Shown here one piece after another: positions 7,292-15,270 of a DNA stretch of 16,986 bases. Numbering within the stretch: position 1 is the stretch's first letter; each line of letters starts with the position of its first letter. Under the pieces are notes generated by a model. It saw only the letters and a list, made by a program, of their open reading frames with translations. It did not search any database and was not told the origin of the DNA. This DNA comes from Bacteroidales bacterium GP4 (GTDB lineage: Bacteria; Bacteroidota; Bacteroidia; Bacteroidales; Muribaculaceae). Made by a program: the position numbers and the translations under genes. The stretch spans positions 275 to 17,260 of the forward strand of contig DAAL01000086.1 in NCBI GenBank assembly GCA_001701065.1, given 5' to 3'.

Positions 7292-7332
7292 GCTGCAGGC
7301 TGAAAGTTTGATGGGGACTTTCTGCCTGCAGC
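7292..7332. repeat. Long hairpin with 16-bp arms
   Basis: GCTGCAGGCTGAAAGT (7292-7307) pairs with ACTTTCTGCCTGCAGC (7317-7332), with 15 of 16 positions complementary (one T/T mismatch) and a 9-nt loop. Neither strand has an immediate U-tract, although TTTTTT occurs at 7355-7360. It lies in the 3' untranslated region of the lipoprotein genes and could be an RNA structure or part of a small RNA. Confidence 0.6.
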
Positions 7333-7340
7333 TTGGGTTA

Positions 7341-7379
7341 AACACAGTATCCTCTTTTTTATAACCTCAAAACTGTGTT
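7341..7379. repeat. 8-bp inverted repeat
   Basis: AACACAGT (7341-7348) and ACTGTGTT (7372-7379) are perfect reverse complements separated by 23 nt that include TTTTTT. Placed next to the 7292-7332 hairpin, it may belong to the same structured transcript. Confidence 0.4.
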
Positions 7380-7511
7380 ATCTGACTGATTTTAAATTTT
7401 GTGTTAGTTAAGAATTTGCATTATGAGCTATTAACGTTTTATTGTGATTGAAAAGTCAATGAGTAAAAGTCTATGGGTTATTTGCGTTGTTGTTTTTGAA
7501 GCAGGTGATTG

Positions 7512-8249
7512 TTATTTGGTTTCGGAGAAACCGGTGTCTTTGGCTGACCAGTCAGCCCATTTGCATTCGCTTACTTCCATGTCTGAGAACCGGGCGGTAA
7601 ATGAATGGTCGACAGGGCTTGCGGCATAGAGTCCAAATGAAATTTCACCGTCGCCATGGAATAGGTGGAATGCCCGCATCTGGTGGAAATTCACGCCGTC
7701 GGTGCTTGTTTCGATGTAATAGTCGCTGTTACGGCGGCTCAGGCGGTACCACATTTCTTTTATCGACGACGGTATGTCGTGTGTCGCCCAGTCGGAATAT
7801 CCGTTATTTGTCACGACGCTTCCGAGGCGTTGGAACTCTTCGTTTTCGTATTCTATCGAGGCTTTCATCCAGTTTTCGCTGTCAAGGTATATCGCTATTC
7901 CGCACTGGTCGAACAGGGCTGAACTGTTGAATGCCGTTTTGACGGTGAACGAGAAGAATTTGCGTGATGTCTTCATTTGAAGCACAGGCGCATTGTCGTT
8001 CTGGAATCCGTAATAGGTACGTTGCCAAAGGTCGGTTTTGGGATCAGTAGTGATGGTGATAAGCGTGTCGCTTATGGAATATTGGCGAGGTTCTCTGGTC
8101 CAATATAGATTTTCTTTTACAAACTGTTTCATAATAGTGTCATTTGATTCGGTTTTACTTGTCGCAGGCGCATCATTGTTGCTGCTCTTGGTGCAAGCTC
8201 CTAATGCGCACGAAATAATCAGGGATGCGAAAATGATGATTTTGTTCAT
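7512..8249 (-). CDS. DUF1349 lipoprotein (concanavalin-like fold), downstream paralogue
   Basis: A secreted lipoprotein: the signal peptide ends in ALGAC with Cys19 lipidated. The DUF1349 domain covers residues about 45-228, with the landmarks TTDPKTDLWQRTYYGF (67-82), FDQCGIAIY (113-121), WMKASIEYEN (127-136), GSVVTNNGYSDW (143-154) and STDGVNFHQMRAF (182-194). DUF1349 proteins adopt a concanavalin-A-like jelly-roll and are suspected carbohydrate binders or hydrolases; no activity is established and I see no clear catalytic acid pair. It lies 30 bp downstream of a paralogous gene (8280-9017), so the two likely form an operon, ending at the terminator at 7148-7202. Confidence 0.85.
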   Translation of the reverse strand: MNKIIIFASLIISCALGACTKSSNNDAPATSKTESNDTIMKQFVKENLYWTREPRQYSISDTLITITTDPKTDLWQRTYYGFQNDNAPVLQMKTSRKFFSFTVKTAFNSSALFDQCGIAIYLDSENWMKASIEYENEEFQRLGSVVTNNGYSDWATHDIPSSIKEMWYRLSRRNSDYYIETSTDGVNFHQMRAFHLFHGDGEISFGLYAASPVDHSFTARFSDMEVSECKWADWSAKDTGFSETK

Positions 8250-8279
8250 GAGTAATAAAGTTTTTGGATTTTAAAATGA

Positions 8280-9017
8280 TTATTTTCCCATACGGAAATC
8301 GGCTACATTGCTTTGATCAAGCTTCATGTCGCTGAATGTGCTTAGGCAATTCCCTTTTTGGGGTGCCTGGCTGGCGATACCTATATAAAGCTTATCGGGA
8401 TAGTCGTTTTTGTAGAGTCTCACCATGTGCCATTCCTGTCCGTCGATAGAATAATAGCTGGCGATGGTGCGAGCATCGGATGAAATTTTAAGGAATACGC
8501 TTCCATCCATAATCACATCATGGTTATTATCATCGGAAGTTCCTACAGTTCTGACGCTAACCACTCGGTGATTTCCGCGCTCATCCTGTTCAAAACAGAG
8601 TTTCTGATATAGAGAGTCAGAGGCAAACACGAGTAGGTCGGCGGCATTGTAAGTGCCTTCCTCTGAGAATCCGGGAGTAACCTTGGCTGACAAAGTGAAT
8701 GGTTTGGTGTTGTCCACCTCGCTCAGTATCGCCGGAATTGTATGGTTCGATAATTTCATGTTTGGATCACTGAAGAAGTCTCGCCCTTGTTCGCAGTCGA
8801 AATTCAGTATCGAGTCATTAATTGTCACGAGTGAGTCACCGCCGTTTAGTGATTTTGTGAATCTCACTCCGTCAAATGTGATATCGCAGTCGGACAGTGA
8901 AATTTTATTGTCAACATCCGCCAAATCATGTTTAAAATTACTTTCTTGCTCCACCTTTAATTGACAAGAAGTTGCGGCAAGCACTATTGCTGCTGCCATT
9001 AATATTTTCCGGTTCAT
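8280..9017 (-). CDS. DUF1349-like lipoprotein, first gene of the pair
   Basis: Same length (245 aa) and same fold as its downstream neighbour, but clearly diverged. The lipobox is AATSC with Cys18. DUF1349-like landmarks are DFFSDPNMKL (80-89), FTLSAKVTPGF (107-117), YQKLCFEQDE (137-146), VVSVRTVGTSDDNN (152-165) and YSIDGQEWHMVRLY (189-202), ending ..STFSDM.... The KLCFE and SDDNN versions of the motifs match the second DUF1349 subtype. A surface or periplasmic glycan-related role is plausible but unproven. It is promoter-proximal, with a -7 box at 9052-9059, and divergent from a LuxR-type regulator that may control it. Confidence 0.8.
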   Translation of the reverse strand: MNRKILMAAAIVLAATSCQLKVEQESNFKHDLADVDNKISLSDCDITFDGVRFTKSLNGGDSLVTINDSILNFDCEQGRDFFSDPNMKLSNHTIPAILSEVDNTKPFTLSAKVTPGFSEEGTYNAADLLVFASDSLYQKLCFEQDERGNHRVVSVRTVGTSDDNNHDVIMDGSVFLKISSDARTIASYYSIDGQEWHMVRLYKNDYPDKLYIGIASQAPQKGNCLSTFSDMKLDQSNVADFRMGK

Positions 9018-9038
9018 TGTAGATTGGATTTTATTTGT

Positions 9039-9059
9039 TACTTTTGTATTGCAAAATTA
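9039..9059. promoter_or_regulatory. Overlapping divergent promoters between the DUF1349 genes and the LuxR regulator
   Basis: Plus strand: TACTTTTG at 9039-9046, pointing toward the regulator (ATG 9107). Minus strand: TAATTTTG at 9059-9052, pointing toward the DUF1349 gene (ATG 9017). Both match TAnnTTTG. The boxes face each other, so each predicted transcript would start within or beyond the other's -7 box. Confidence 0.5.
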
Positions 9060-9106
9060 CTCCTTGTCGGAAGCATGTACAATAGTTAATTTTAGCCATT
9101 TTGCCT

Positions 9107-9862
9107 ATGGATATTGCCGCCACATTTAAATGCGCTTTGCTGTCGCAGGCGCATAGCGCCGATGCCAACCACATGGACCGGTTGGCGACGTGCCGCGACA
9201 TGGCACGGTCATTTGCCTTGTTGCAGGGTGGGGTGGCAGTGATATCTGACATATTACATAATAAATCATACATATACGCAGGCGCATTCGGCGCAAAACT
9301 CGGTCTTGACGAAGAGACGGAGTTTGATTCAGCATTTGAGGATATAGTTTTCTCTTTTATTGATTCTCAGGATCTTCTTGACAGCCACATCCTTGAGCTT
9401 CGATATATAGAACTTATCAAGTCATTGCCTGCTGAGGAGAGAGGCGATTATGTTAAATCGAGCAAAATTAACATTCGCGTGGGCGATTCGATTGTGCCTA
9501 TTATACATCAGACGCGCTATCTTGAGATTACTGACAGCGGCAGTATTAATATCAGCATTTGTACCTATCTGCCTGTGGGGTTGAATCTGTCGGAAACATT
9601 TGACGGACATATATTTAACCTGAGGACCGGGCTTCCTTTGACATCGGAGCGGTTGCGCATCGTCGATGCTAAAATCCTCACAAACAGGGAAAGAGAGGTT
9701 TTGATGCTGCTTTCAAAGGGGTTGGCGAGCAAACAGATTGCCGATACTCTGAACCTTTCGCTTAATACGGTCTACCGGCATCGTCAAAATATCCTGCAGC
9801 ATCTTAATGTGGCAAATACTGCCGAAGCAGTCCGAATCGGACTAAAAATGAAACTATTCTGA
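9107..9862 (+). CDS. LuxR-type HTH transcriptional regulator with N-terminal PAS-like domain
   Basis: A cytoplasmic DNA-binding regulator. The C-terminal LuxR/GerE helix-turn-helix spans about 191-247 (LTNREREVLMLLSKGLASKQ, then IADTLNLSLNTVYRHRQNIL). The N-terminal half (about 35-175) has a PAS-like pattern, GVAVISDILHNKSYIYAGAF followed by an FEDIVFSFIDSQD helix, similar to many Bacteroidales PAS-LuxR regulators that lack a receiver domain. I use the ATG at 9107 (251 aa); the frame opens two codons earlier at a TTG. It is divergent from the DUF1349 lipoprotein genes across overlapping promoters, so it is a candidate regulator of them. The ligand is unknown. Confidence 0.85.
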   Translation: MDIAATFKCALLSQAHSADANHMDRLATCRDMARSFALLQGGVAVISDILHNKSYIYAGAFGAKLGLDEETEFDSAFEDIVFSFIDSQDLLDSHILELRYIELIKSLPAEERGDYVKSSKINIRVGDSIVPIIHQTRYLEITDSGSINISICTYLPVGLNLSETFDGHIFNLRTGLPLTSERLRIVDAKILTNREREVLMLLSKGLASKQIADTLNLSLNTVYRHRQNILQHLNVANTAEAVRIGLKMKLF

Positions 9863-9917
9863 TTCTGGATCCGCCCACCTGCATCATAATTTTATAAACG
9901 TCTTAAATAAATTATAT

Positions 9918-10829
9918 ATGAAATCAATACCTGAAAACGAAAACGCTTTAACGCAGTCGTATAGCGAGAATGAAATTATCCTTTATCAGCCGGACGAAAC
10001 CCTTCGTCTTGATGTGAGGGTTGAGAATGAAACGGTGTGGTTAACTCAAGCTCAGATGATGAATTTATTTCAGACATCCAAGCAAAACATAAGCTTACAT
10101 ACGGGCAACATATTCAAAGAAGGAGAATTAGAGGAAAATTCAGTTGTCAAGTATTCCTTGACAACTGCTTCTGACGGCAAACGATATCGTATAAAATTAT
10201 ACAATCTTGATGTGATAATATCGGTAGGATATCGGGTTAAGTCAAAACGTGGAATCCAGTTCCGCCAATGGGCTAATAAAGTCCTGAAAGAATATCTTCT
10301 CAGGGGATATTCTGTGAATCAGCGGCTGATGCAGCTTGAGGACCGTATTGACCGTAGATTGTCGGAGCATGACCGGCATTTGGTGCGGCTCGACGAGAAG
10401 GTTGATTTCTTCGTGCGAAGTTCGCTCCAGCCGAGGGAAGGCATCTTCTTCGACGGGCAGATATTTGATGCCTATGCTTTTGTAGCCAAGCTAATCCGTG
10501 AAGCTGGGACACGAATTATTGTCATTGACAATTATGTGGATGACTCCGTGTTGGTTCAGTTGTCAAAACGGAAGTCAGGCGTGACCGTGGATATTTACGG
10601 GGACAAGATTTCTCGTCAGCTACGTCAGGATGTAGAGCGACACAACGCCCAATACCCGGGAGTGGCATTGCATCAATGCTCCAAAGTCCATGACCGCTTC
10701 TTGATAATAGACGAGGAGGTCTACCACATCGGTCATTCGTTAAAGGACCTCGGCAAGAAGCTGTTTGCCTTCTCCCGGATGGAAGTAATGACCGCTTCCG
10801 AACTAATTCACCATCTGACTGCTAACTAA
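9918..10829 (+). CDS. RhuM-family protein with C-terminal phospholipase-D-like domain
   Basis: Residues 19-135 form a virulence-RhuM-type domain (ENEIILYQPDETLRLDV..TVWLTQAQMMNLFQTSKQNI..RGIQFRQWANKVLKEYL), named after a Salmonella protein and widespread in mobile or accessory regions. A short coiled-coil-like segment follows at about 135-165. The C-terminal domain (175-295) carries one HKD-like motif, H258-x-R260-x4-D265-x6-G272-x-S274, with Arg replacing Lys. This fits a PLD-fold domain that would need to dimerise to act, or may be inactive. The function is unknown; a nuclease or host-interaction role is speculation. It sits alone, and its stop codon directly abuts the stop of the convergent TonB-receptor gene with no gap. 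No strong promoter is seen in 9863-9917. Confidence 0.82.
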   Translation: MKSIPENENALTQSYSENEIILYQPDETLRLDVRVENETVWLTQAQMMNLFQTSKQNISLHTGNIFKEGELEENSVVKYSLTTASDGKRYRIKLYNLDVIISVGYRVKSKRGIQFRQWANKVLKEYLLRGYSVNQRLMQLEDRIDRRLSEHDRHLVRLDEKVDFFVRSSLQPREGIFFDGQIFDAYAFVAKLIREAGTRIIVIDNYVDDSVLVQLSKRKSGVTVDIYGDKISRQLRQDVERHNAQYPGVALHQCSKVHDRFLIIDEEVYHIGHSLKDLGKKLFAFSRMEVMTASELIHHLTAN

Positions 10830-12866
10830 CTATTTCCCTGTTCCGAAGCGAGATGTGTCAATGTCGCTGTCTTTAGGCTTGAAGCCGTTGAACCGCCACA
10901 TAAAAGTCAGTTTGACATTGCGTGTCATGTCGCGTACTTTCATGCGATAGTTCTGACCGTTTGTGTCGATAGTCATATTTGGCGACCATTTATTGAATAT
11001 ATCGTCAGCTTTCAGATTGAATTCGCAGCAACGCTTCTTTCCGAACTGCCATTTTACACCGGCATCGACTTTCCAGATAGCCGACAAATTGGCGATTCCT
11101 TGCAATGCAGATGAAATATAGCTGAAATCAAGAGACAAGGATACAGGACAATTTTGGCTGAACTTGAGTGAATTGGTAAGTGATGCATAGAAAATCCATT
11201 TGCTGTTGTCAAAACTGATGTCATGGAAATGTTCTGCCTCCTCTCGCTGATTGAATACATTTGAGGTAACCGCCGCATTCCATAAGTCGCTCACATTGAA
11301 AGGCGCATATAAGTTAATTCCGATAGTGCGTTTATAATTCATGTTGATAGTTTGATAGATAAGATTTAGAGCGTCCGGTGACTGATAAGGCAACTGTACA
11401 GTGGCTTTGTCTCCATACTGGAAATATAGTGTCGCCACATATTTCTGCCGAAGGATATAGTTAAACTGAGCGTCGTATTGGATATATGGTTGCAATTTTG
11501 GATTACCGATAACAGTAGAGTAATCATTTATATGGCTTGTGCCGCCGTGCAGTTCCCAATAGGATGGATAAACACGTTGGGTGCTGAGATTGAGTTGGAA
11601 AATACTGTTCGGGGTTCTATAGTAAGTGGCTCCTAACTGAGGAATGAAATTCCAGTTGTGCTGATATTTGTTGTGATAGTATTCACCCTTTGCCGAAGCA
11701 TTGAACGACAATCCCCACTCAAATGACCACTGTGTGCCTATATAGAAACTTGCCACATCTTCACGGAGAATATCGTCAAAATCAGGGTTGTCGGAATTGC
11801 CGTAGTTTTGTGAGCTATGGTCTTTAGAGTGTTGATATTCTGCTCCGTAATTCAGTCGCCATTTGCCAATCTGATGCTGTTGGTCGACATACACATGCCA
11901 TCGGTTTATGTCCTGACGGTTTTCCGAGCCAAGCAGATAATCAGTGTCCTTAAACAATGACTGGGAACGGTTTTCCGAATACATAGTATAATCACCGCCT
12001 ATGGTCATTCCGAATGGTGCGTTATAACGCAGTGATATGTTATGATAATTGACCGGCGACAGCATATTGTAGGCATTTGTGAAGTTGCCAAGAGTTCCTG
12101 TTGAAAGGCTCCAATTTTTTGAATCGGATATAATTTGACCGTTATATGTGAGTTTGAGAGTCCTCCATGAAGCGGATGCAAATATGGTATTGCTCCAGTT
12201 CCTGCCGATGCGCCGCATGTTGTCCTCAATCATTACACGGTTGCCATTAAAAAGATGGTTAGAATAAGTGTCTTCTTGATTCCATGATTTAGTCCGGGAC
12301 AATCCATAGTTTAAGTCAAAAGTCCAGTCTTTTGTAGCATATGTTGCGGCAAGTCCTCCTCCGTAAGATCCATAATGAGCCTGATTGTATCCGGCTCTGA
12401 CCTGTCCTTGCAATCCGTCAAGAGGAGTAGGCGTTTTCAAAACCACATTTATAACAGCACCGTTCACATGGTATTTTGCCGGAGCGGAGTACATTACTTC
12501 CACATTCTTTAGTCGGTCGACCGGAGTATTATAAAGAAGCTGATACAGATTCTGGAGCGGCATGTTGGTCAGTTCGCCATTCAGAATAATGGTTACATTG
12601 GATGCTCCTGTCAGCCCTATCATGCCGTTGTCGTTCGTCACGCCGGGAAGATAGCCGAGAGCATCAAGAATATTCGTGACCGGTTTGTCCTTGACTATAC
12701 CCGGTAGGTCAACTACCATGATGCCATCCTGTCCCCTTACCTGTGGTTTCTCTCCCTTGACAACAACTTCATCAAGCTGTTGTGTAGAGATGGTGTCGGG
12801 AACTTCCGTCTGTGCTGTCGCAGATAGGAATGTGATGAATAATGCGGATAAAATTGTTTTTCTCAT
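10830..12866 (-). CDS. TonB-dependent receptor-like outer-membrane beta-barrel protein
   Basis: An outer-membrane protein of the plug-plus-barrel type (OMP_b-brl_3-like). I choose the ATG at 12866 (678 aa): it gives a clean signal peptide, MRKTILSALFITFLSATAQT. The frame also opens from a TTG at 12893, but that codon lies inside the predicted promoter. LDEVVVKG (31-38) resembles a TonB box, followed by a plug at about 40-150 (NILDALGYLPGV..GLTGASNVTIILNG..VDRLKNVEVM). The rest is a large barrel ending RNVKLTFMWRFNGF plus a short tail. The usual N-terminal carboxypeptidase-regulatory-like domain is absent, and there is no SusD partner, so a glycan-uptake (Sus) role is unlikely. It is divergent from a kinase/response-regulator pair that probably controls it. 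Confidence 0.85.
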   Translation of the reverse strand: MRKTILSALFITFLSATAQTEVPDTISTQQLDEVVVKGEKPQVRGQDGIMVVDLPGIVKDKPVTNILDALGYLPGVTNDNGMIGLTGASNVTIILNGELTNMPLQNLYQLLYNTPVDRLKNVEVMYSAPAKYHVNGAVINVVLKTPTPLDGLQGQVRAGYNQAHYGSYGGGLAATYATKDWTFDLNYGLSRTKSWNQEDTYSNHLFNGNRVMIEDNMRRIGRNWSNTIFASASWRTLKLTYNGQIISDSKNWSLSTGTLGNFTNAYNMLSPVNYHNISLRYNAPFGMTIGGDYTMYSENRSQSLFKDTDYLLGSENRQDINRWHVYVDQQHQIGKWRLNYGAEYQHSKDHSSQNYGNSDNPDFDDILREDVASFYIGTQWSFEWGLSFNASAKGEYYHNKYQHNWNFIPQLGATYYRTPNSIFQLNLSTQRVYPSYWELHGGTSHINDYSTVIGNPKLQPYIQYDAQFNYILRQKYVATLYFQYGDKATVQLPYQSPDALNLIYQTINMNYKRTIGINLYAPFNVSDLWNAAVTSNVFNQREEAEHFHDISFDNSKWIFYASLTNSLKFSQNCPVSLSLDFSYISSALQGIANLSAIWKVDAGVKWQFGKKRCCEFNLKADDIFNKWSPNMTIDTNGQNYRMKVRDMTRNVKLTFMWRFNGFKPKDSDIDTSRFGTGK

Positions 12867-12890
12867 AACTTTGTTATTTTCTGTTCGATG

Positions 12891-12898
12891 CAAAATTA
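12891..12898 (-). promoter_or_regulatory. -7 promoter box for the TonB-receptor gene
   Basis: The minus strand reads TAATTTTG, an exact TAnnTTTG match, 25 bp before the ATG at 12866. The tandem repeats at 12931-12970 would lie about 45-90 bp upstream of the start of transcription, a typical activator position. Confidence 0.5.
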
Positions 12899-12930
12899 CA
12901 AGCCAATGAATTCATGTCGGCAACCGCCAT

Positions 12931-12970
12931 CCTTATTTAGTCTTAAATGCTCCCTTATTTAGTCTTAAAT
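12931..12970. repeat. Tandem 18-bp direct repeat with 22-bp period: candidate response-regulator operator
   Basis: CCTTATTTAGTCTTAAAT occurs at 12931-12948 and identically at 12953-12970, separated by GCTC. The 22-bp period equals two DNA turns, and each copy contains the small inverted repeat ATTTA-GTCT-TAAAT. It lies between the TonB-receptor gene and the kinase/regulator operon. OmpR/PhoB-type regulators bind direct repeats on one helical face, so the response regulator at 14418-15101 is the natural candidate. Binding is inference. Confidence 0.6.
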
Positions 12971-13019
12971 CGAAGTCTGGATAGCTGATTGTATGACAGA
13001 TTATTGCTAACTTCGCAAT

Positions 13020-14428
13020 ATGAAACGCTTTAAGACCATATCAACCACATTTATCGTTGTCATTGCCGCTATTTTCGCTTGCAATGTCTATTATCTTGTA
13101 AGTCTTTACAATTCAGAGCAAATGTGGAACGCGATGTGATGACAGCTATTGCCGATGCAGATCTTGATGAGTTATGGGTAAGAGCCGAAAGGTCAAAGGC
13201 AAGTACACCGGAAGCTCTTGAAGAAAAATATGGAGACGATGGAGAGGGACTTCATGGAGAGGCATCGGTCTATCAAGACCCTGATGGAGATATGGTGGCT
13301 ACTACCCGACATCCCGATGGGACTGTGGAGACCCGGGGATATGTAGTAAAGGGTCAATCCTCGTTCTCCAATAAATTTATAGATGCTGTCAGCCAGCAGT
13401 TTCACGGCATTATCGACCCTTATGTAACGGCTGATGTGGCTGTCATGGATAGCGTACTTACCAAGAGACTGAATGACAGATATATTTATCCCTCCTTTGT
13501 TGCTTCCGAAGTGGTTGATTCAGTTGGAAAAGTCATTGTGGAGAATTCCAATAAACATCCAACGCATTACGATGAGTTCACATATTGTTTCAATCCCAAT
13601 TCCGGATTGTCATATCATATATATATGACTCCACTGACACGCCACATTGTGATGGAAATGTCAGGCGTAATCGTCACGGTATTTCTTCTTTTGATAGCCT
13701 TTTCCCTTGCGTTTTGGTATCTGTTCCGCACGGTGTCGCGTTTGCGTACAATCGAGGAGATGAAGGATGATTTTGTCAGCAACATGACTCATGAACTGAA
13801 AACACCTATCGCCATCGCCTTTTCCGCTAACGATGCTCTTCTCAATTATGACATGGGTAATGACGCATTAAAGAGAGAAACCTATCTGAAGATTGCCAAC
13901 AAACAATTGAAACGTCTTGGAGAACTTGTCGAAAATATCCTTGCCATGAGTATGGAGCGTCGAAAGACAATGAAACTCAAACCGGAGACGATTCTTTTAC
14001 GACCGTTTGTGGATGAAATTGCCGATGCGCAGCGCATGAGAGGTGACAAGAATATAACCATCAATGTGAACGTGGTTGACAATATAGTCGTAGAAGCTGA
14101 TAGAACACATCTGGCAAATGTACTGAACAACCTGATTGACAATGCCATCAAATACTCCAGCGAGAGTGTTGAAATAAGTATTTCCGGTGACAACAATGAA
14201 CTTTCGGTCACAGATAATGGCATCGGGATTCCGTCAAAATCAATTCCCTATCTGTTCAATAAGTTCTACCGTGTTCCACATGGCAATCGTCAGGATGTGC
14301 GTGGCTATGGAATCGGATTGTATTACGTCAAAAGTATTATTGACAAGTTGGGGTGGGCTGTTAATGTCACAAGCAAAGTGGGTGAGGGGTCGGTGTTTAC
14401 AATAAAATTTGAAACTGATGAAAAATAA
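13020..14428 (+). CDS. Sensor histidine kinase, N-terminal membrane helix separated by a single-base frameshift
   Basis: A two-transmembrane sensor kinase. The natural start appears to be the ATG at 13020: MKRFKTISTTFIVVIAAIFA and then CNVYYLVSLYNS give the first membrane helix, but this frame stops at 13139. The remainder (RANVERDVMTAIADADL...) continues in another frame from about 13115, as if one base were missing near 13110-13117. The sensor region spans 13115-13655 and the second helix about 13658-13726. The catalytic core is intact: H-box SNMTHELKTP with the phospho-His codon at 13790-13792, N-box NLIDNAIKYS, G1 TDNGIGI, F-box KFYRVP, G2 GYGIGLYYVK. Its 3' end overlaps the response regulator by 11 bp. 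If the shift is real, translation from an internal start (for example ATG 13139) would give a kinase with only one membrane helix. Confidence 0.8.
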
Positions 14429-15101
14429 AGTTTTATTTGTAGAAGATGAGGCTGATCTCACCACGATTGTCGCTGACACGCTTAGAGGTCAAGGTTACGA
14501 AGTTATAACAGCCGGCAATGGTGTGGATGGACTTCAAAAGTTCAGGTCGGAAGGTGCTGATATTGTAATAGCCGATGTGATGATGCCACGGATGGACGGC
14601 TTCACAATGGCTAAAGAGATAAGAAAACTGTCGCCTGCTGTCCCATTGCTTTTCCTGACTGCGAAAAGCACAATAGATGATGTAGAGGAGGGTTTTGAAG
14701 TAGGAGCTAACGATTATCTAAAAAAGCCCTTTGAACTCCGCGAACTAATAGTGAGAATGAAATCACTACTTCGTCAGTATAATGTTAGTCGCAGTGAAGA
14801 TGTCAAGTTCGCCATAGGCGCTTATATTTATAATGCAACCTCACAGATGCTGTTACTCGGTGATGAAAGGACTGAATTATCCCACTTCGAGGCAAAGATA
14901 CTGGAACTGCTTGCCGCAAATATCGGCAAAACGGTCGATGCGTCCGAATTGATGATTGCCGTGTGGCAGCGGGATGACCTCAGCAACCGGAATTCGCTTC
15001 ACGGCTACATCCATAAACTGCGCCGATTGCTGCGTCATGACCCCTCTATCGCCATTATCAATCAGCGCGGATTCGGCTACATGCTCGTCGTAAAACATTA
15101 G
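14418..15101 (+). CDS. OmpR/PhoB-type response regulator
   Basis: Partner of the kinase immediately upstream. The receiver domain (1-118) has the acidic pair Asp10-Glu11, phospho-acceptor Asp53 in IADVMMPRMDG, Thr81 and Lys103 in LKKPF, so all key residues are present. The C-terminal winged-helix (about 130-225) includes LSHFEAKILELLAANIGKTV, then SLHGYIHKLRRLL and a closing INQRGFGYML, the hallmark of OmpR/PhoB proteins. I use the ATG at 14418 (227 aa, MKNKVLFVEDEADL), which overlaps the kinase stop by 11 bp; a TTG three codons earlier also keeps the frame open. It is the probable ligand of the tandem repeats at 12931-12970 and a likely regulator of the TonB receptor. Confidence 0.92.
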   Translation: MKNKVLFVEDEADLTTIVADTLRGQGYEVITAGNGVDGLQKFRSEGADIVIADVMMPRMDGFTMAKEIRKLSPAVPLLFLTAKSTIDDVEEGFEVGANDYLKKPFELRELIVRMKSLLRQYNVSRSEDVKFAIGAYIYNATSQMLLLGDERTELSHFEAKILELLAANIGKTVDASELMIAVWQRDDLSNRNSLHGYIHKLRRLLRHDPSIAIINQRGFGYMLVVKH

Positions 15102-15222
15102 TAGTCCATACCGAATAATATGTCATAAGATTAATTCTATCTGCTGCCCTAATTGCGCATATAATGTTGATATACAGAATTATATATTTACAACCGTAGG
15201 ACGCAAAAAAATTGAAAAGTTC

Positions 15223-15253
15223 ATGCAGTCTTTTGGTGTTGCGAGCATCTATT
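15223..15253 (+). promoter_or_regulatory. Candidate ECF-sigma promoter (copy 1) upstream of the sigma-barrel fusion
   Basis: Block A ATGCAGTCTTT (15223-15233), 12-nt spacer, block B CATCTATT (15246-15253), 17 nt before the ATG at 15271. The same two blocks with the same spacing recur at 16833-16863. Two conserved blocks separated by divergent spacer sequence are what an ECF -35/-10 pair looks like. Positive autoregulation by the sigma factor is inferred. Confidence 0.55.
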
Positions 15254-15270
15254 AAGGTAGTTTTGAATCA

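Larger units (their letters stand above)
6965..7511. other. Gene-free interval of 547 bp with several hairpins
   Basis: No open frame here looks like a gene: the only sizeable one (minus strand, about 6961-7206) lacks family features and covers the GNAT promoter. The interval holds the GNAT promoter (6998-7013), an intrinsic terminator reading on the minus strand (7148-7202), a strong 16-bp-arm hairpin (7292-7332) and an 8-bp inverted repeat (7341-7379). Positions 7380-7511 are AT-rich, and I see nothing specific in them. Confidence 0.7.

Noticed and set aside
7601..7930. Plus-strand open frames opposite the DUF1349 gene
   Set aside because: Arg/Cys-rich shadow translation of a well-supported minus-strand gene.
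12867..12893. TTG-initiated extension of the TonB-receptor protein
   Set aside because: The extension overlaps the predicted -7 box, and the ATG at 12866 gives a clean signal peptide.
12931..12970. CRISPR-like array
   Set aside because: Only two copies, 18 bp each, with a 4-bp spacer; the position between divergent promoters fits an operator.
13008..13015. TAACTTCG as the -7 box of the kinase gene
   Set aside because: One mismatch to TAnnTTTG and only 4 nt before the ATG at 13020; possible only with a leaderless transcript, so not listed as a feature.
15258..15265. TAGTTTTG as a housekeeping -7 box for the sigma-barrel gene
   Set aside because: It lies only 5 nt before the ATG, so transcription would start at or inside the gene; the bipartite motif at 15223-15253 is better placed.
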